The notes below the pieces were generated by a model. That model was not told the origin of the DNA. It saw only the letters and a program-made list of their open reading frames with translations, and did no database searches. Made by a program: the position numbers and the translations under genes. 13,946 nt of DNA from an uncultured Clostridia bacterium (GTDB lineage Bacteria; Bacillota; Clostridia; Oscillospirales; Oscillospiraceae), in the NCBI GenBank assembly GCA_937915065.1, contig CALDMR010000008.1:1-13946 (forward strand), given 5' to 3'. This document shows positions 1-7,283 of this stretch, piece by piece. Each line of letters opens with the position of its first letter. The stretch's first letter is position 1.

Positions 1-41
1 GCTATGCGACAAAACAGACCGGCTATTTCTGGACAAAACAG
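1..41. repeat. Imperfect direct repeat of about 20 bp, cut by the window edge
   Basis: GACAAAACAG occurs at 8-17 and again at 32-41. Each copy is preceded by GCTAT (1-5 and 22-26), so two units of the form GCTAT-n-GACAAAACAG lie in tandem with a 3-nt length difference. More copies could lie left of the window. No coding region covers this stretch and I do not recognise the repeat. Confidence 0.55.
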
Positions 42-80
42 CTTGGCCTTAACAGTTAGTGTTTGCATATATACTTAATC

Positions 81-106
81 AAGACATCATAACAAGACAT
101 CATAAA
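81..106. repeat. Tandem 13-bp repeat (AAGACATCATAA-C/A)
   Basis: Two adjacent copies, 81-93 and 94-106, differ only at the last base. The sequence is AT-rich and non-coding. It could be a slippage-generated duplication or paired binding sites; nothing else in the window repeats it. Confidence 0.7.
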
Positions 107-147
107 GAGTTTGTCGCACTCACCTTGCCCCTCGACAAGCAAAATGT

Positions 148-178
148 CCCCCTTATTTTGCAATAAGGGGGCTTCTTT
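148..178 (+). terminator. Intrinsic terminator facing right
   Basis: A perfect 10-bp stem (CCCCCTTATT at 148-157 with AATAAGGGGG at 162-171) closes a TTGC loop and is followed by CTTCTTTC. It probably ends a transcript entering from left of the window. The opposite strand has only a short weak T-run, so plus is the preferred direction. A 6-bp pair TTGTCG (111-116) / CGACAA (133-138) lies just before it, which would suit the 3' end of a structured RNA or a 3' UTR. Confidence 0.6.
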
Positions 179-216
179 CATGCATTTCCCTGAAGCAACA
201 TATACGAAAAAACACC

Positions 217-252
217 AAAAAAGCTGCCGGACAACGGTTTCCGTTGTCCGGC
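217..252 (-). terminator. Intrinsic terminator of the surface-polymer operon
   Basis: On the minus strand a perfect 12-bp stem (GCCGGACAACGG / CCGTTGTCCGGC) with an AAA loop is followed by AGC and six T. It lies 9 bp past the stop codon of the DHHW gene and is the natural end of the four-gene minus-strand operon. Confidence 0.88.
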
Positions 253-261
253 ATTTTGCTT

Positions 262-1425
262 TTATCCGCGGGTCACAAGGACGATATCAGGCTGCAGTTC
301 CAGCGCCGCAGCGGCCACATCCCCCTGGAAATAACGGGTGTCGATCAATGTCAGTTTCGAGCAGTCCAGGGCCAGGAACGGCGTTAGGGCGCAGGTCATG
401 GAATCCCGCACCACCAGGATCGAAGGCCCGTCCGGATTTCGGTGGTTCTCGATGGTCACATAGTCGTAATCGCCGCCGGCATAGTAGGTATAGGGGTTGG
501 CATTATAATAATCCTTTTCCCCAATGCGCTCCGGAAACAGAATGGTCTCCTCCATGGTACCCTTTCGCACCGTTTCCCGGCTGGGAATGGAGAAGGTAAA
601 ATCCGTTTCAAAATCCGGCGTCATCACCGTAAAGTCATCCACACCGGCAAACAGGGAGCCTACCCGCTTGCCCTGGCTGCCGAGAAACCAGTTTTCCAAC
701 ACATCCCAATGATAATGGGACGCATCTTCAAACCAGGGATCCATAGCCACGCCATATTCCGCACGCAGCGTTTCGCATATGGTTTGGAAGGCAAAAAAAC
801 CGCCCTCAATATTCCAGTGGTGATCTGTGCGGTAAAATAGGTCGCTGTAATCTCCCCGCCCTTCAAAGGCGTCGCGCAAGTCCAGCACATCCACGTCCCG
901 TTCCCGCATATGCTCCACCAACGCATTCATTTTCAGCACCGGCCAATCGGGGATATCCGGCGGCAGGCCGTTGTCCGTGCGGGGCGTCTTTTTGGGATAG
1001 GCCACATACAGCAGGGGGATCTCCGCCTGTTCCAGGGCCCGGGCCCAGCCCGCCACCTCATCCGCCGCGGCGCTGTTGTCCGGCAGGGTCTCCGTTTCCA
1101 GATTGCAGAAGGTGATCGCTCCATTATCCATGCGCACCACGGTATAGTCCGCCACCGATGCATCTTCGCTGACGCGCTTGCCCATCAGCCGCAGCGCGCC
1201 GCCATACAGTTCCACCGCCAGGTTGCCCCGGCGCAGGGCTGCATTAACGGCACTCTCTGCCCCACCGGTAGCCGACTCAAGGCGGGCTGTAAGGCTTTGC
1301 CCCTCCGCCCGCAGATCCGTCAGCACTTCCGAGGCAATCGTTTTGCCGCTGAGCAGCGTCGCGCCCAGCAGCGCCGTCAGCGCCAACAAAAATAGCGCCG
1401 CCAGATATGTATTGGTACGCTTCAT
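262..1425 (-). CDS. DHHW-family membrane-anchored SGNH hydrolase / O-acetyltransferase (AlgX/AlgJ-like)
   Basis: 387 residues. The N-terminus (about residues 5-25) is one hydrophobic helix after MKR, so a signal anchor with the body outside the membrane. The family signature TDHHWN is at about residues 200-205. The matching serine is in VVRDSMT (S342), the position of the catalytic Ser in AlgX/AlgJ-type SGNH folds. The Asp-His...Ser set is therefore present. Family members act on O-acetyl groups of extracellular polysaccharides, usually with an MBOAT transporter; none is visible here. I chose the ATG at 1425 because AAAAGGGGGG sits at good distance from it; the ATG two codons earlier is too close. 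It is last in the operon, 31 bp after the flippase gene, and followed by a terminator. The polymer substrate is unknown. Confidence 0.8.
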   Translation of the reverse strand: MKRTNTYLAALFLLALTALLGATLLSGKTIASEVLTDLRAEGQSLTARLESATGGAESAVNAALRRGNLAVELYGGALRLMGKRVSEDASVADYTVVRMDNGAITFCNLETETLPDNSAAADEVAGWARALEQAEIPLLYVAYPKKTPRTDNGLPPDIPDWPVLKMNALVEHMRERDVDVLDLRDAFEGRGDYSDLFYRTDHHWNIEGGFFAFQTICETLRAEYGVAMDPWFEDASHYHWDVLENWFLGSQGKRVGSLFAGVDDFTVMTPDFETDFTFSIPSRETVRKGTMEETILFPERIGEKDYYNANPYTYYAGGDYDYVTIENHRNPDGPSILVVRDSMTCALTPFLALDCSKLTLIDTRYFQGDVAAAALELQPDIVLVTRG

Positions 1426-1456
1426 CACCATTCCCCCCTTTTCCCCGGCACAGCGG

Positions 1457-2986
1457 TTATTTTTTCCGCAGCCGGGCCGTTATCAGGCCCGCAAAGTCCA
1501 GCACTTCCCTGCAGCGCAGGCAAACCAGGGCCACGCCATAGACTGCACAGCCCAGGAACAGCTCCAGCGCCACCCGCAGCAGGACATTGCCCTCGAAACA
1601 AGTACCGGCCCACAGCACCGCGATCACGCAGGGCACCAGCGCCACAGCGCACTTCCAGATGGCCGTGCGGCAGGAGAAAAAGCGAAAGTCCGGCATATAG
1701 CGCTTGGCCGTTATCACCAGCAACACCACGGACAAAATCGCCGACAGGCTGGTGGCCAAGGTAATGCCCATCACGCCGACCACCTGGGCCAGGATCAAAC
1801 TGAGCACCACATTCATTCCCACAGCCGCCATGCTGATCAGCATGGGTATCCTCGTTTTTTGGAAAGCAAAGTGAACCCGGATCATCACTTCCCGCAGCGC
1901 GATCAGGGGGAAGCCCACCGCAAAGCCCACCAGAGCCAGGGTGGTCTGATCCACAGCCTCCCAGGTAAACTTGCCGCGCATATACACCAATGTCACAATG
2001 TCTTTCGAGCTGAGAACCGTAATCACCGCCACAGGCACCAGCAGCAAAACCAGCACCGCCACCGTGCGCTTGAGCATGGCGTTGATCTTTTCCGTATCCT
2101 GCTGCGCCGCAAAGGCGGCAAACTGGGACAGCAGCACCATGGTGACCGTGGCCGTGAAAGTACCGGTCACAAACTGCTCCAGCGTACGGGCATAGGTATA
2201 GGCCGAAGCCACGCCTTCTCCCAGATAGGAACACAGGGCTTTGTCCACAATGCCGTTGCACTGCATCACCACATTACTGATGAGGATGGGCAGTGCCAGC
2301 CACCAAACCCGAACCAGCCGCTCGTCCCGGAAGCGCAGAGTTGGGCGGAAACTGTAGATCCCCCGGCAGCGCAGATGCAGATAAAGGATCTGCAAAATGT
2401 TGGCCAGATAGTAGGCATAAACGATGGCCGAGATGCCCAACCGTTCTCCCAGCAGCAAAATCGAAACGATGACCAGAGGATTGTAAATCACGCCGTAGAG
2501 CTTGCCCGGCACAAATATATTATTGGCATTCAGCACCGCTGCGTAAATAGACTGGAAAGCCGAAAACAGAAAGGCCACCGAGAAAATGCGCAGATACGAT
2601 GCCAAGGAACCTAACTGCTCCGCGCCGTAGGCCGGCGCCAACAGATGCCCCACTTGGGGCGCGAACAGATCCAGCAGCACAATGGCCGCCGCTGCCACCA
2701 TTAAAAACAGCGCCAGCACCTTGGACGCCACATCTCCGGCCGCCTTCTTCCCTTCCTTAACGGAAACGGCAATGTATACCGTGACCAGGGCCGTGGTCAG
2801 CGCCGTGGTAAAGGCGCCGGCCACGTTAATGGTAAACTCGCTGGAAATGAAATAGATATCTGTGGCATCATTGGAGCCAAACACACCGGCCACCAATGTC
2901 TGGCGCAGGAATCCCAGCACTTTGGAAAACAGCACCACCAACATCACAGCCGTTGTGGATTTAAGAATCGTATTGCTTTTCGTCAT
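1457..2986 (-). CDS. MurJ/MviN-type lipid-linked glycan flippase
   Basis: 509 residues of mostly hydrophobic sequence with about 12-14 predicted membrane helices, the normal MurJ size. MurJ-like landmarks are GFLRQTLVAGVFGSNDATD near residues 25-43, a YMRGKFTWEAVDQTTLAL segment in the second half where MurJ has a RGxFd...T motif, and an RVHFAFQKTRIPM segment matching the R-x-x-F/Y-A-x-x-D/K-T-x-x-P pattern. Family members flip lipid II or other undecaprenyl-linked saccharides. Because it is embedded between an ATP-grasp ligase and an extracellular esterase, it is more likely a flippase for a dedicated surface polymer than the housekeeping lipid II flippase, but sequence alone does not settle this. 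It starts 7 bp after the previous stop. An AAAGGG element lies upstream. Confidence 0.85.
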   Translation of the reverse strand: MTKSNTILKSTTAVMLVVLFSKVLGFLRQTLVAGVFGSNDATDIYFISSEFTINVAGAFTTALTTALVTVYIAVSVKEGKKAAGDVASKVLALFLMVAAAAIVLLDLFAPQVGHLLAPAYGAEQLGSLASYLRIFSVAFLFSAFQSIYAAVLNANNIFVPGKLYGVIYNPLVIVSILLLGERLGISAIVYAYYLANILQILYLHLRCRGIYSFRPTLRFRDERLVRVWWLALPILISNVVMQCNGIVDKALCSYLGEGVASAYTYARTLEQFVTGTFTATVTMVLLSQFAAFAAQQDTEKINAMLKRTVAVLVLLLVPVAVITVLSSKDIVTLVYMRGKFTWEAVDQTTLALVGFAVGFPLIALREVMIRVHFAFQKTRIPMLISMAAVGMNVVLSLILAQVVGVMGITLATSLSAILSVVLLVITAKRYMPDFRFFSCRTAIWKCAVALVPCVIAVLWAGTCFEGNVLLRVALELFLGCAVYGVALVCLRCREVLDFAGLITARLRKK

Positions 2987-2993
2987 CTGTCTG

Positions 2994-4139
2994 TTACCCT
3001 TTGTTCAATAGATTCGAGAGATAGCGGGAGAACGGCTTGCCGTCGCCCCGGAGATAGACGCCATCCTTCACCGAAGGCGCCAGGGCAGCCCGCAGGTCGC
3101 GCCAGGCATCTCCCAGGCGCCCCTGCTTCAGTTCTGCCAACGCCGCCAGATAGCAGTGCGGCATAAATTTCATCCGCGCCCCCAACCGATAGGTCGGCAT
3201 ACAGGTGTCCAAATCCAGCGGCCGGGCCTCGCCCAACGCGGCCTTTACATAACTTTCAAAAAAAGTGGCCCCGGATACCGCCGCCAGAGCCGCACTGCCC
3301 CAGAGCCGCGGATTGATCTCCAGCAGGAAAGGCTGTTCCGCAGAACCCTTGAAATCCAGCATAGCGATGCCCCGGAACCCAATGTCCTGCAGCAGGCTGC
3401 AGGCATAGCGCAGCAGCTGCCGGTCAAACACCGTTCTGCACAAGCAGGTCGGCCCGCCGGACAGGGGGTATTCCCGATCACTCACATAACAGAGGAAATC
3501 TACGGGGCGGCTGTTCTCATCCATTACCACCGCCACGCCCACATCCTGTCCCCCCAGGTAATCCTGGATCAGCGGCAACGGAGAAACGGCGTCCATACGC
3601 CGGTAGGCCGCCGCAAATCCCTCTTCACTACGGACAATGGAATAGCGCTCGTGGGATTTCAGTCCCAACGCTTCGCCGTTGCGGTACTTCAAAATACAGG
3701 GATAGCGCACCTGTCCGGCAAAGTCTTCCGGCGCAATTCCTTCCGGCAAAAACACCGTGCCGGGCGCAGGTATGCCCAGTTCCTTTGCCAGCGCCCAGAT
3801 GCGGGACTTGTCATCCGCCAGGGCCAGGGTGTCCGGATCGGAAGCCAAAAAGGGATTGCGTTCTTTCAGCTCCGGATGTTCCGCGAAGGACTGAAGCGTG
3901 GCCCGCCCCACAGGCAGGATCACATCCCCCGGCGCACAGGCGGCGGCGATCCCCTCCGCCGCAGTCTCGCCCCTGGGCCACCGCAGCACCGCGCCGCAGC
4001 TGCGGGATTGGGAACCCAGCCAGAGTTTTTCCGGCACATCCTCGTACTCCCCGCAAACCGCGTCGTAGCCCTCCGCCCGCAGTTCCCGCAGGGGGGCCAG
4101 GGACATTTTATATTTGCAATCAGTAATGACAACGCGCAT
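2994..4139 (-). CDS. ATP-grasp domain ligase
   Basis: 381 residues. The central/C-terminal part has ATP-grasp landmarks: DDKSR near 109-113, the nucleotide-binding lysine region CILKYRNGE (148-156), the hinge IQDYLGG (191-197), and the Mg-binding MLDFK...LLEINPRLWGS (260-282), whose E and N are the usual metal ligands. The N-terminal 100 residues look like a pre-ATP-grasp Rossmann-type domain beginning MRVVITDCKY. ATP-grasp enzymes join a carboxylate to an amine or thiol through an acyl-phosphate. The substrate cannot be read from sequence. Sharing an operon with a flippase and polysaccharide enzymes suggests adding an amino acid or similar group to a lipid-linked or cytoplasmic glycan precursor (inference). 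It begins one base after the deacetylase stop (TAA-g-ATG), so translation is probably coupled. Confidence 0.85.
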   Translation of the reverse strand: MRVVITDCKYKMSLAPLRELRAEGYDAVCGEYEDVPEKLWLGSQSRSCGAVLRWPRGETAAEGIAAACAPGDVILPVGRATLQSFAEHPELKERNPFLASDPDTLALADDKSRIWALAKELGIPAPGTVFLPEGIAPEDFAGQVRYPCILKYRNGEALGLKSHERYSIVRSEEGFAAAYRRMDAVSPLPLIQDYLGGQDVGVAVVMDENSRPVDFLCYVSDREYPLSGGPTCLCRTVFDRQLLRYACSLLQDIGFRGIAMLDFKGSAEQPFLLEINPRLWGSAALAAVSGATFFESYVKAALGEARPLDLDTCMPTYRLGARMKFMPHCYLAALAELKQGRLGDAWRDLRAALAPSVKDGVYLRGDGKPFSRYLSNLLNKG

Positions 4140-4140
4140 C

Positions 4141-5406
4141 TTACTTCACCAATCCCGCCAGCAGCGACACCGCGTCACCGCGCGTCACCGCAGCCCGGTC
4201 TTTGAAGCAGCGCTCGTCCACATCAACGCCCCGGGCCATGGCCACATCCAGCAGGGCATTGCCGGAAGCATCGCGCAGCTTGAACCCCGCGCTTTGCGCA
4301 GCGGCTGCCATCAACTCTTTCGTCCCCATGGGGCGGGCCATGCGCAGCGCCGTCGGCTCCGCCGCCATCATGTAAAATTCTTCCACCGTGATCATCCGCT
4401 CCGGGTGGAACGTATTGTTTTGATAGCCCACCGTATGGCCTGCATCCAGCAGCCGGCGCACATGGGGCATGGCGGGACTGTCTGTGGGCAGATCCTCAAA
4501 GGGCGACAGCGCCAGCAGTTCCGACACCGACACCACCTGATATCCATAATCCGCCAGCAGGGCCAGCTGCTGCGGCAGCGCCTCCGCCACCGGCGCGCGC
4601 AGAGACATATTGCATCCGTCCTTCTGGAAAATGATCTGGCCGTTCAGGCAGTCAGGATCCCGTTCCAACGCCTCTTTCAGGGGGCGGAGCATGTTGTCCA
4701 CCTCTTTTTCGTAGCTGTCCGCAGGACGCCAGCCATCGCCGTCAAAAGAAGCCGCCATATACTGATACCCCATGATGCGGTAGGCATCGTAAGCACTGCC
4801 GCCCTGGGGGATGGCATCAATATAATGGGGCGGGCGGGACAGCTTCATCTCGTAACCGAATTCTTCTTGGATAAAGGCATGCAGCCGGGCAAGATCCGCC
4901 GTCACCTGATCCAGGCTGTCGAAATGCTTCCGGGTGCCATAGACAGCCCGCATAGGGCCGAAAAGGCGGTGCGTACAGCTGTGGTTGGTCAGCTCATGCC
5001 CGTCTGCCAGGATCTTTCCCACCAGTTCCTTCTGGGCAAAGGCTCCGGCCAGCGCATCCTCCCCAAAGCGGGGGTAGTGGTCGTACTGCACGCCGCTCCA
5101 GGTAAAGTCGCCGCTTTTCCCTTCGGTATCGGGGTAGTTTTCCACCGTGGTACCGATGATGTCGAAGGACACCGTGGCCCCCGCCTCCCGCAAAGAGGCC
5201 AGCAGCGATTCCGTAAGCCCTTCTTCTGCGCCGGGAAAGCTGCCGGCACAGGGGCCGTCGTCAAAGGTCATGGCCACAAAACGCCCCTGGGCCGGCGGAT
5301 ACACCCGCTCGATCCGGCGCACGGGAGACAGGATCTTCCCCGCCTGGGCCTTTTTGTGCTGCTTGCGCTTCGCATTCACTTTTCTTGCCAGATCATATAA
5401 AAACAT
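4141..5406 (-). CDS. NodB-type polysaccharide deacetylase with C-terminal SLH repeats
   Basis: 421 residues from the ATG at 5406. NodB motifs: TFDDG (47-51, metal Asp), NHSCTH (141-146, the HxxxH metal pair), RPPHY (191-195), and IIFQKDG late in the domain, where the family normally has a catalytic His but this has Lys. The C-terminus carries two S-layer-homology-like repeats: about 314-350 (VRRLLDAGHTVGYQNNTFHP then MITVEEF) and about 374-419 (ending FKDRAAVTRGDAVSLLAGL). SLH domains normally tether proteins to pyruvylated wall polymer. No signal peptide is visible. The start is uncertain: the frame stays open to a TTG at 5547, but the promoter at 5479-5507 lies inside that extension. A CTG at 5430 sits 5 nt after AAAGGGGG, whereas the ATG at 5406 has only a weak GGAA. 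First gene of the operon. Confidence 0.8.
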   Translation of the reverse strand: MFLYDLARKVNAKRKQHKKAQAGKILSPVRRIERVYPPAQGRFVAMTFDDGPCAGSFPGAEEGLTESLLASLREAGATVSFDIIGTTVENYPDTEGKSGDFTWSGVQYDHYPRFGEDALAGAFAQKELVGKILADGHELTNHSCTHRLFGPMRAVYGTRKHFDSLDQVTADLARLHAFIQEEFGYEMKLSRPPHYIDAIPQGGSAYDAYRIMGYQYMAASFDGDGWRPADSYEKEVDNMLRPLKEALERDPDCLNGQIIFQKDGCNMSLRAPVAEALPQQLALLADYGYQVVSVSELLALSPFEDLPTDSPAMPHVRRLLDAGHTVGYQNNTFHPERMITVEEFYMMAAEPTALRMARPMGTKELMAAAAQSAGFKLRDASGNALLDVAMARGVDVDERCFKDRAAVTRGDAVSLLAGLVK

Positions 5407-5478
5407 CGCATTTCCGGCTGCATCGCGCAGCCTGTCCCCCTTTACCGCATAGTAAGGCAGTTTAAAATAATATGGTTC

Positions 5479-5507
5479 AGTATAGCACGGCTTCCTTAAA
5501 ATAACAA
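5479..5507 (-). promoter_or_regulatory. Sigma-A-type promoter of the surface-polymer operon
   Basis: On the minus strand TTGTTA (5502-5507), a 17-bp spacer and TATACT (5479-5484). The spacing is ideal and each box has one or two changes from consensus. Transcription would start near 5472, giving a leader of roughly 65 nt before the ATG at 5406. Confidence 0.65.
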
Positions 5508-5545
5508 GTTCGCCCCGAAAAAATAACCGTTGGCCCCACCGGCGC

Positions 5546-5584
5546 AAAAATCCCGCAGATCACCTGAATGTGATCCGCGGGATT
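5546..5584 (-). terminator. Intrinsic terminator after argF
   Basis: On the minus strand AATCCCGCGGATCAC (from 5584) pairs with GTGATCTGCGGGATT (to 5549) as a 15-bp stem with one G-U pair and a 6-nt loop, then five T. It separates argF from the surface-polymer operon, which then starts from its own promoter. Confidence 0.9.
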
Positions 5585-5599
5585 CTCTGTTATCATCGT

Positions 5600-6589
5600 T
5601 CACGCCCCCAGCGTGGCTGCCATTACGGCCTTGATGGTGTGCATCCGGTTTTCTGCCTCATCGAACACGATCGACTGCTCAGACTCAAACACCTCGTCGG
5701 TGACCTCCATCTCCGTGCGGCCGAACTTCTCGCCCATTTCCCGGCCGATGGTGGTCTTCCAGTCGTGAAAAGCAGGCAGGCAGTGCATAAACCGGCACTG
5801 GGGCCCTGCATGATCCATCAGCGCGCGGTTGACCTGATAGGGCGCCAGATCCCCAATGCGCTCCTCCCAGATTTCCACAGGCTCCCCCATAGACACCCAC
5901 ACATCGGTATAAATCACATCTGCGCCGGCCACGGCCCCCATAGGATCTTCAATGAAGCGCAGCCGGGCGCCGCTGACTGCGGCAAATTCACGGCACTGCC
6001 GGATCAGCCCCTCCTCCGGGAAATACTTTTTCGGCGCGCAGGCGGTGAAGTTCACCCCCATTTTGGCGCAGCCCACCATCAGCGAATTGCCCATATTGTA
6101 CCGGGCGTCGCCCATATAGACAAAATTCAGCCCTTCCAGGTGGCCAAAGTGTTCCTGCATGGTGAGAAAATCTGCCAGGATCTGGGTTGGATGGGCCTCG
6201 TTGGTCAGTCCATTCCACACAGGTACGCCTGCATATTTACCCAGTTCCTCCACGATTTCCTGCGCAAAGCCGCGGTATTCAATGCCGTCAAACATCCGGC
6301 CCAAAACCCGGGCCGTGTCAGCGATGCTCTCTTTTTTCCCGATCTGGGAGCCGGAGGGATCCAAATAGGTCACGCCCATGCCCAGGTCGTGGCCCGCCAC
6401 CTCAAAGGCACAGCGGGTGCGGGTGCTGGTCTTTTCAAAAATCAGCGCAATATTTTTGCCCCGCAGCGTATCGTGGGCCACCCCCTGCTTCTTTTTTGCT
6501 TTCAATTCCGCCGCCAGGTTCACCAATCCGGCGATTTCCTCCGGCGAATAGTCCAGCAGTTTCAGAAAATTTCTGCCTTTCAGATCCAT
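5600..6589 (-). CDS. argF: Ornithine carbamoyltransferase
   Basis: 329 residues, the normal length. It makes citrulline from ornithine and carbamoyl phosphate, the sixth step of arginine synthesis, in the cytoplasm as a trimer. Visible sites: STRTR (55-59, carbamoyl-phosphate binding), HPTQ (133-136), DVWVSMGE (229-236, the ornithine-binding SMG loop) and HCLPAFHD (269-276, catalytic Cys loop). The C-terminus MEVTDEVFES...NRMHTIKAVM is typical of the E. coli ArgF/ArcB branch. I chose the ATG at 6589 because AGGAGGG ends 6 nt before it; an ATG 33 nt upstream lies inside a hairpin and has no such site. It has its own promoter, ARG-box-like operator and terminator. No arcA or arcC is nearby, and the operator argues for biosynthetic rather than catabolic use. 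Confidence 0.95.
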   Translation of the reverse strand: MDLKGRNFLKLLDYSPEEIAGLVNLAAELKAKKKQGVAHDTLRGKNIALIFEKTSTRTRCAFEVAGHDLGMGVTYLDPSGSQIGKKESIADTARVLGRMFDGIEYRGFAQEIVEELGKYAGVPVWNGLTNEAHPTQILADFLTMQEHFGHLEGLNFVYMGDARYNMGNSLMVGCAKMGVNFTACAPKKYFPEEGLIRQCREFAAVSGARLRFIEDPMGAVAGADVIYTDVWVSMGEPVEIWEERIGDLAPYQVNRALMDHAGPQCRFMHCLPAFHDWKTTIGREMGEKFGRTEMEVTDEVFESEQSIVFDEAENRMHTIKAVMAATLGA

Positions 6590-6607
6590 AGAGATCCCTC
6601 CTGTTGC

Positions 6608-6629
6608 TCCCGCCTCTTTCATGGCGGGA
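6608..6629 (-). other. Hairpin in the argF leader
   Basis: TCCCGCC (6623-6629 on the minus strand) and GGCGGGA (6608-6614) form a 7-bp stem with an 8-nt loop. It lies between the operator and the argF ribosome site (AGGAGGG, 6596-6602). No T-run follows, so it is not a terminator. It may protect the 5' end or set translation; function unproven. Confidence 0.5.
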
Positions 6630-6633
6630 ATAA

Positions 6634-6651
6634 AATGTATTTTTATGCAGA
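6634..6651 (-). promoter_or_regulatory. ARG box (ArgR/AhrC operator) candidate
   Basis: TCTGCATAAAAATACATT on the minus strand matches the ArgR consensus WNTGAATWWWWATTCANW at 16 of 18 positions by eye. It lies just downstream of the argF -10 box, where a bound repressor would block transcription start. ArgR/AhrC represses arginine biosynthesis genes when arginine is present. Confidence 0.75.
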
Positions 6652-6663
6652 TTTTGTGTAATA

Positions 6664-6692
6664 ATTATCCGCCAAAACAAAACTGCCGTCAA
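6664..6692 (-). promoter_or_regulatory. argF promoter
   Basis: TTGACG (6687-6692), 17-bp spacer, GATAAT (6664-6669) on the minus strand; five of six bases fit in each box. The -35 box overlaps the stop codon of the upstream DUF2812 gene. Confidence 0.8.
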
Positions 6693-7279
6693 GTCTTTTT
6701 TTCGTCCTTTTCCTCTTTTTTCTCCCGGCAAACTGCGCCCAATTCCTCCGCCGCACCACGGCGCAGCCCCTTCAGCACCCGGTGAAAGCGCGTCGCCCCC
6801 ACGGTAAAGCTCAAAGCCAGCAGCGTCAGCGCCGCCAGAACGACTCCATGGAGGGGTGTCATCGGCAGATGCAAAAAGGCGGACATATCCACGGCCAGCG
6901 CCACATAGACCGCCGCGCCAAACACCACATAGCGCCGGTAAACCGGGCGCAGATACTGCAATTTGGAATCGCAGCAGGCATATTGCGCGAACGCGCCCCG
7001 CTCCACCGGGATGCGGTAATACCCCCAGTCGCCGTTGCGGCAGACTTCCTCGGCGGCAATGGCCCGGAGATATTGCTTTTCTGCCTCATCCCGGGGGACG
7101 CGGCGCAGCAACTCCAGCCGGTAGCGGTATGCGCCCCTGGCCCCCTCTTCAAAAATATACCGGCAGCAGCCCACCCGCACCAGGTGCAGTCCTTTGTCCC
7201 GGGACATCTGGTTGATCCACTGCTCTTCCCTGGCAAAATCCCAGGCAAAGAACAGGCGAAAGCGCACATGTTCTTTCAT
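6689..7279 (-). CDS. DUF2812 domain membrane protein
   Basis: 196 residues. The first half carries the DUF2812 pattern: FFAWDFAREEQWINQM (about 10-25), then GLHLVRVGCCRYIFEEG and YRYRLELL. Two hydrophobic stretches at about 117-137 and 142-162 should span the membrane, followed by a charged tail ending EKKEEKDEKKT. Related Clostridia proteins often sit beside PadR-type regulators; none is seen here. The function of the family is not known to me. The ATG lies 4 bp after the stop of the small upstream gene, with AAAGGG so close to it that initiation may depend on coupling or on a GTG four codons downstream. No terminator lies between it and argF. Confidence 0.75.
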   Translation of the reverse strand: MKEHVRFRLFFAWDFAREEQWINQMSRDKGLHLVRVGCCRYIFEEGARGAYRYRLELLRRVPRDEAEKQYLRAIAAEEVCRNGDWGYYRIPVERGAFAQYACCDSKLQYLRPVYRRYVVFGAAVYVALAVDMSAFLHLPMTPLHGVVLAALTLLALSFTVGATRFHRVLKGLRRGAAEELGAVCREKKEEKDEKKT

Positions 7280-7283
7280 CCCT

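Noticed and set aside
1..180. CRISPR array or tracrRNA at the left edge
   Set aside because: Repeat units are too short and uneven, there are no spacers of constant length, and no cas gene is present.
1178..2614. Long plus-strand open frame of 478 codons opposite the flippase and DHHW genes
   Set aside because: Composition is His/Gln/Arg-rich and low in hydrophobics, typical of the antisense of GC-rich genes; it spans two well-supported minus-strand genes and has no domain.
4114..5400. Plus-strand open frame of 428 codons opposite the deacetylase
   Set aside because: Antisense shadow of a gene with clear NodB and SLH motifs; the product is His/Arg-rich with no recognisable pattern.
5376..5423. 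15-codon upstream frame (ATG at 5423) after AAAGGGGG in the deacetylase leader
   Set aside because: The ribosome site is about 12 nt from the ATG and the peptide has no feature; possible but unsupported.
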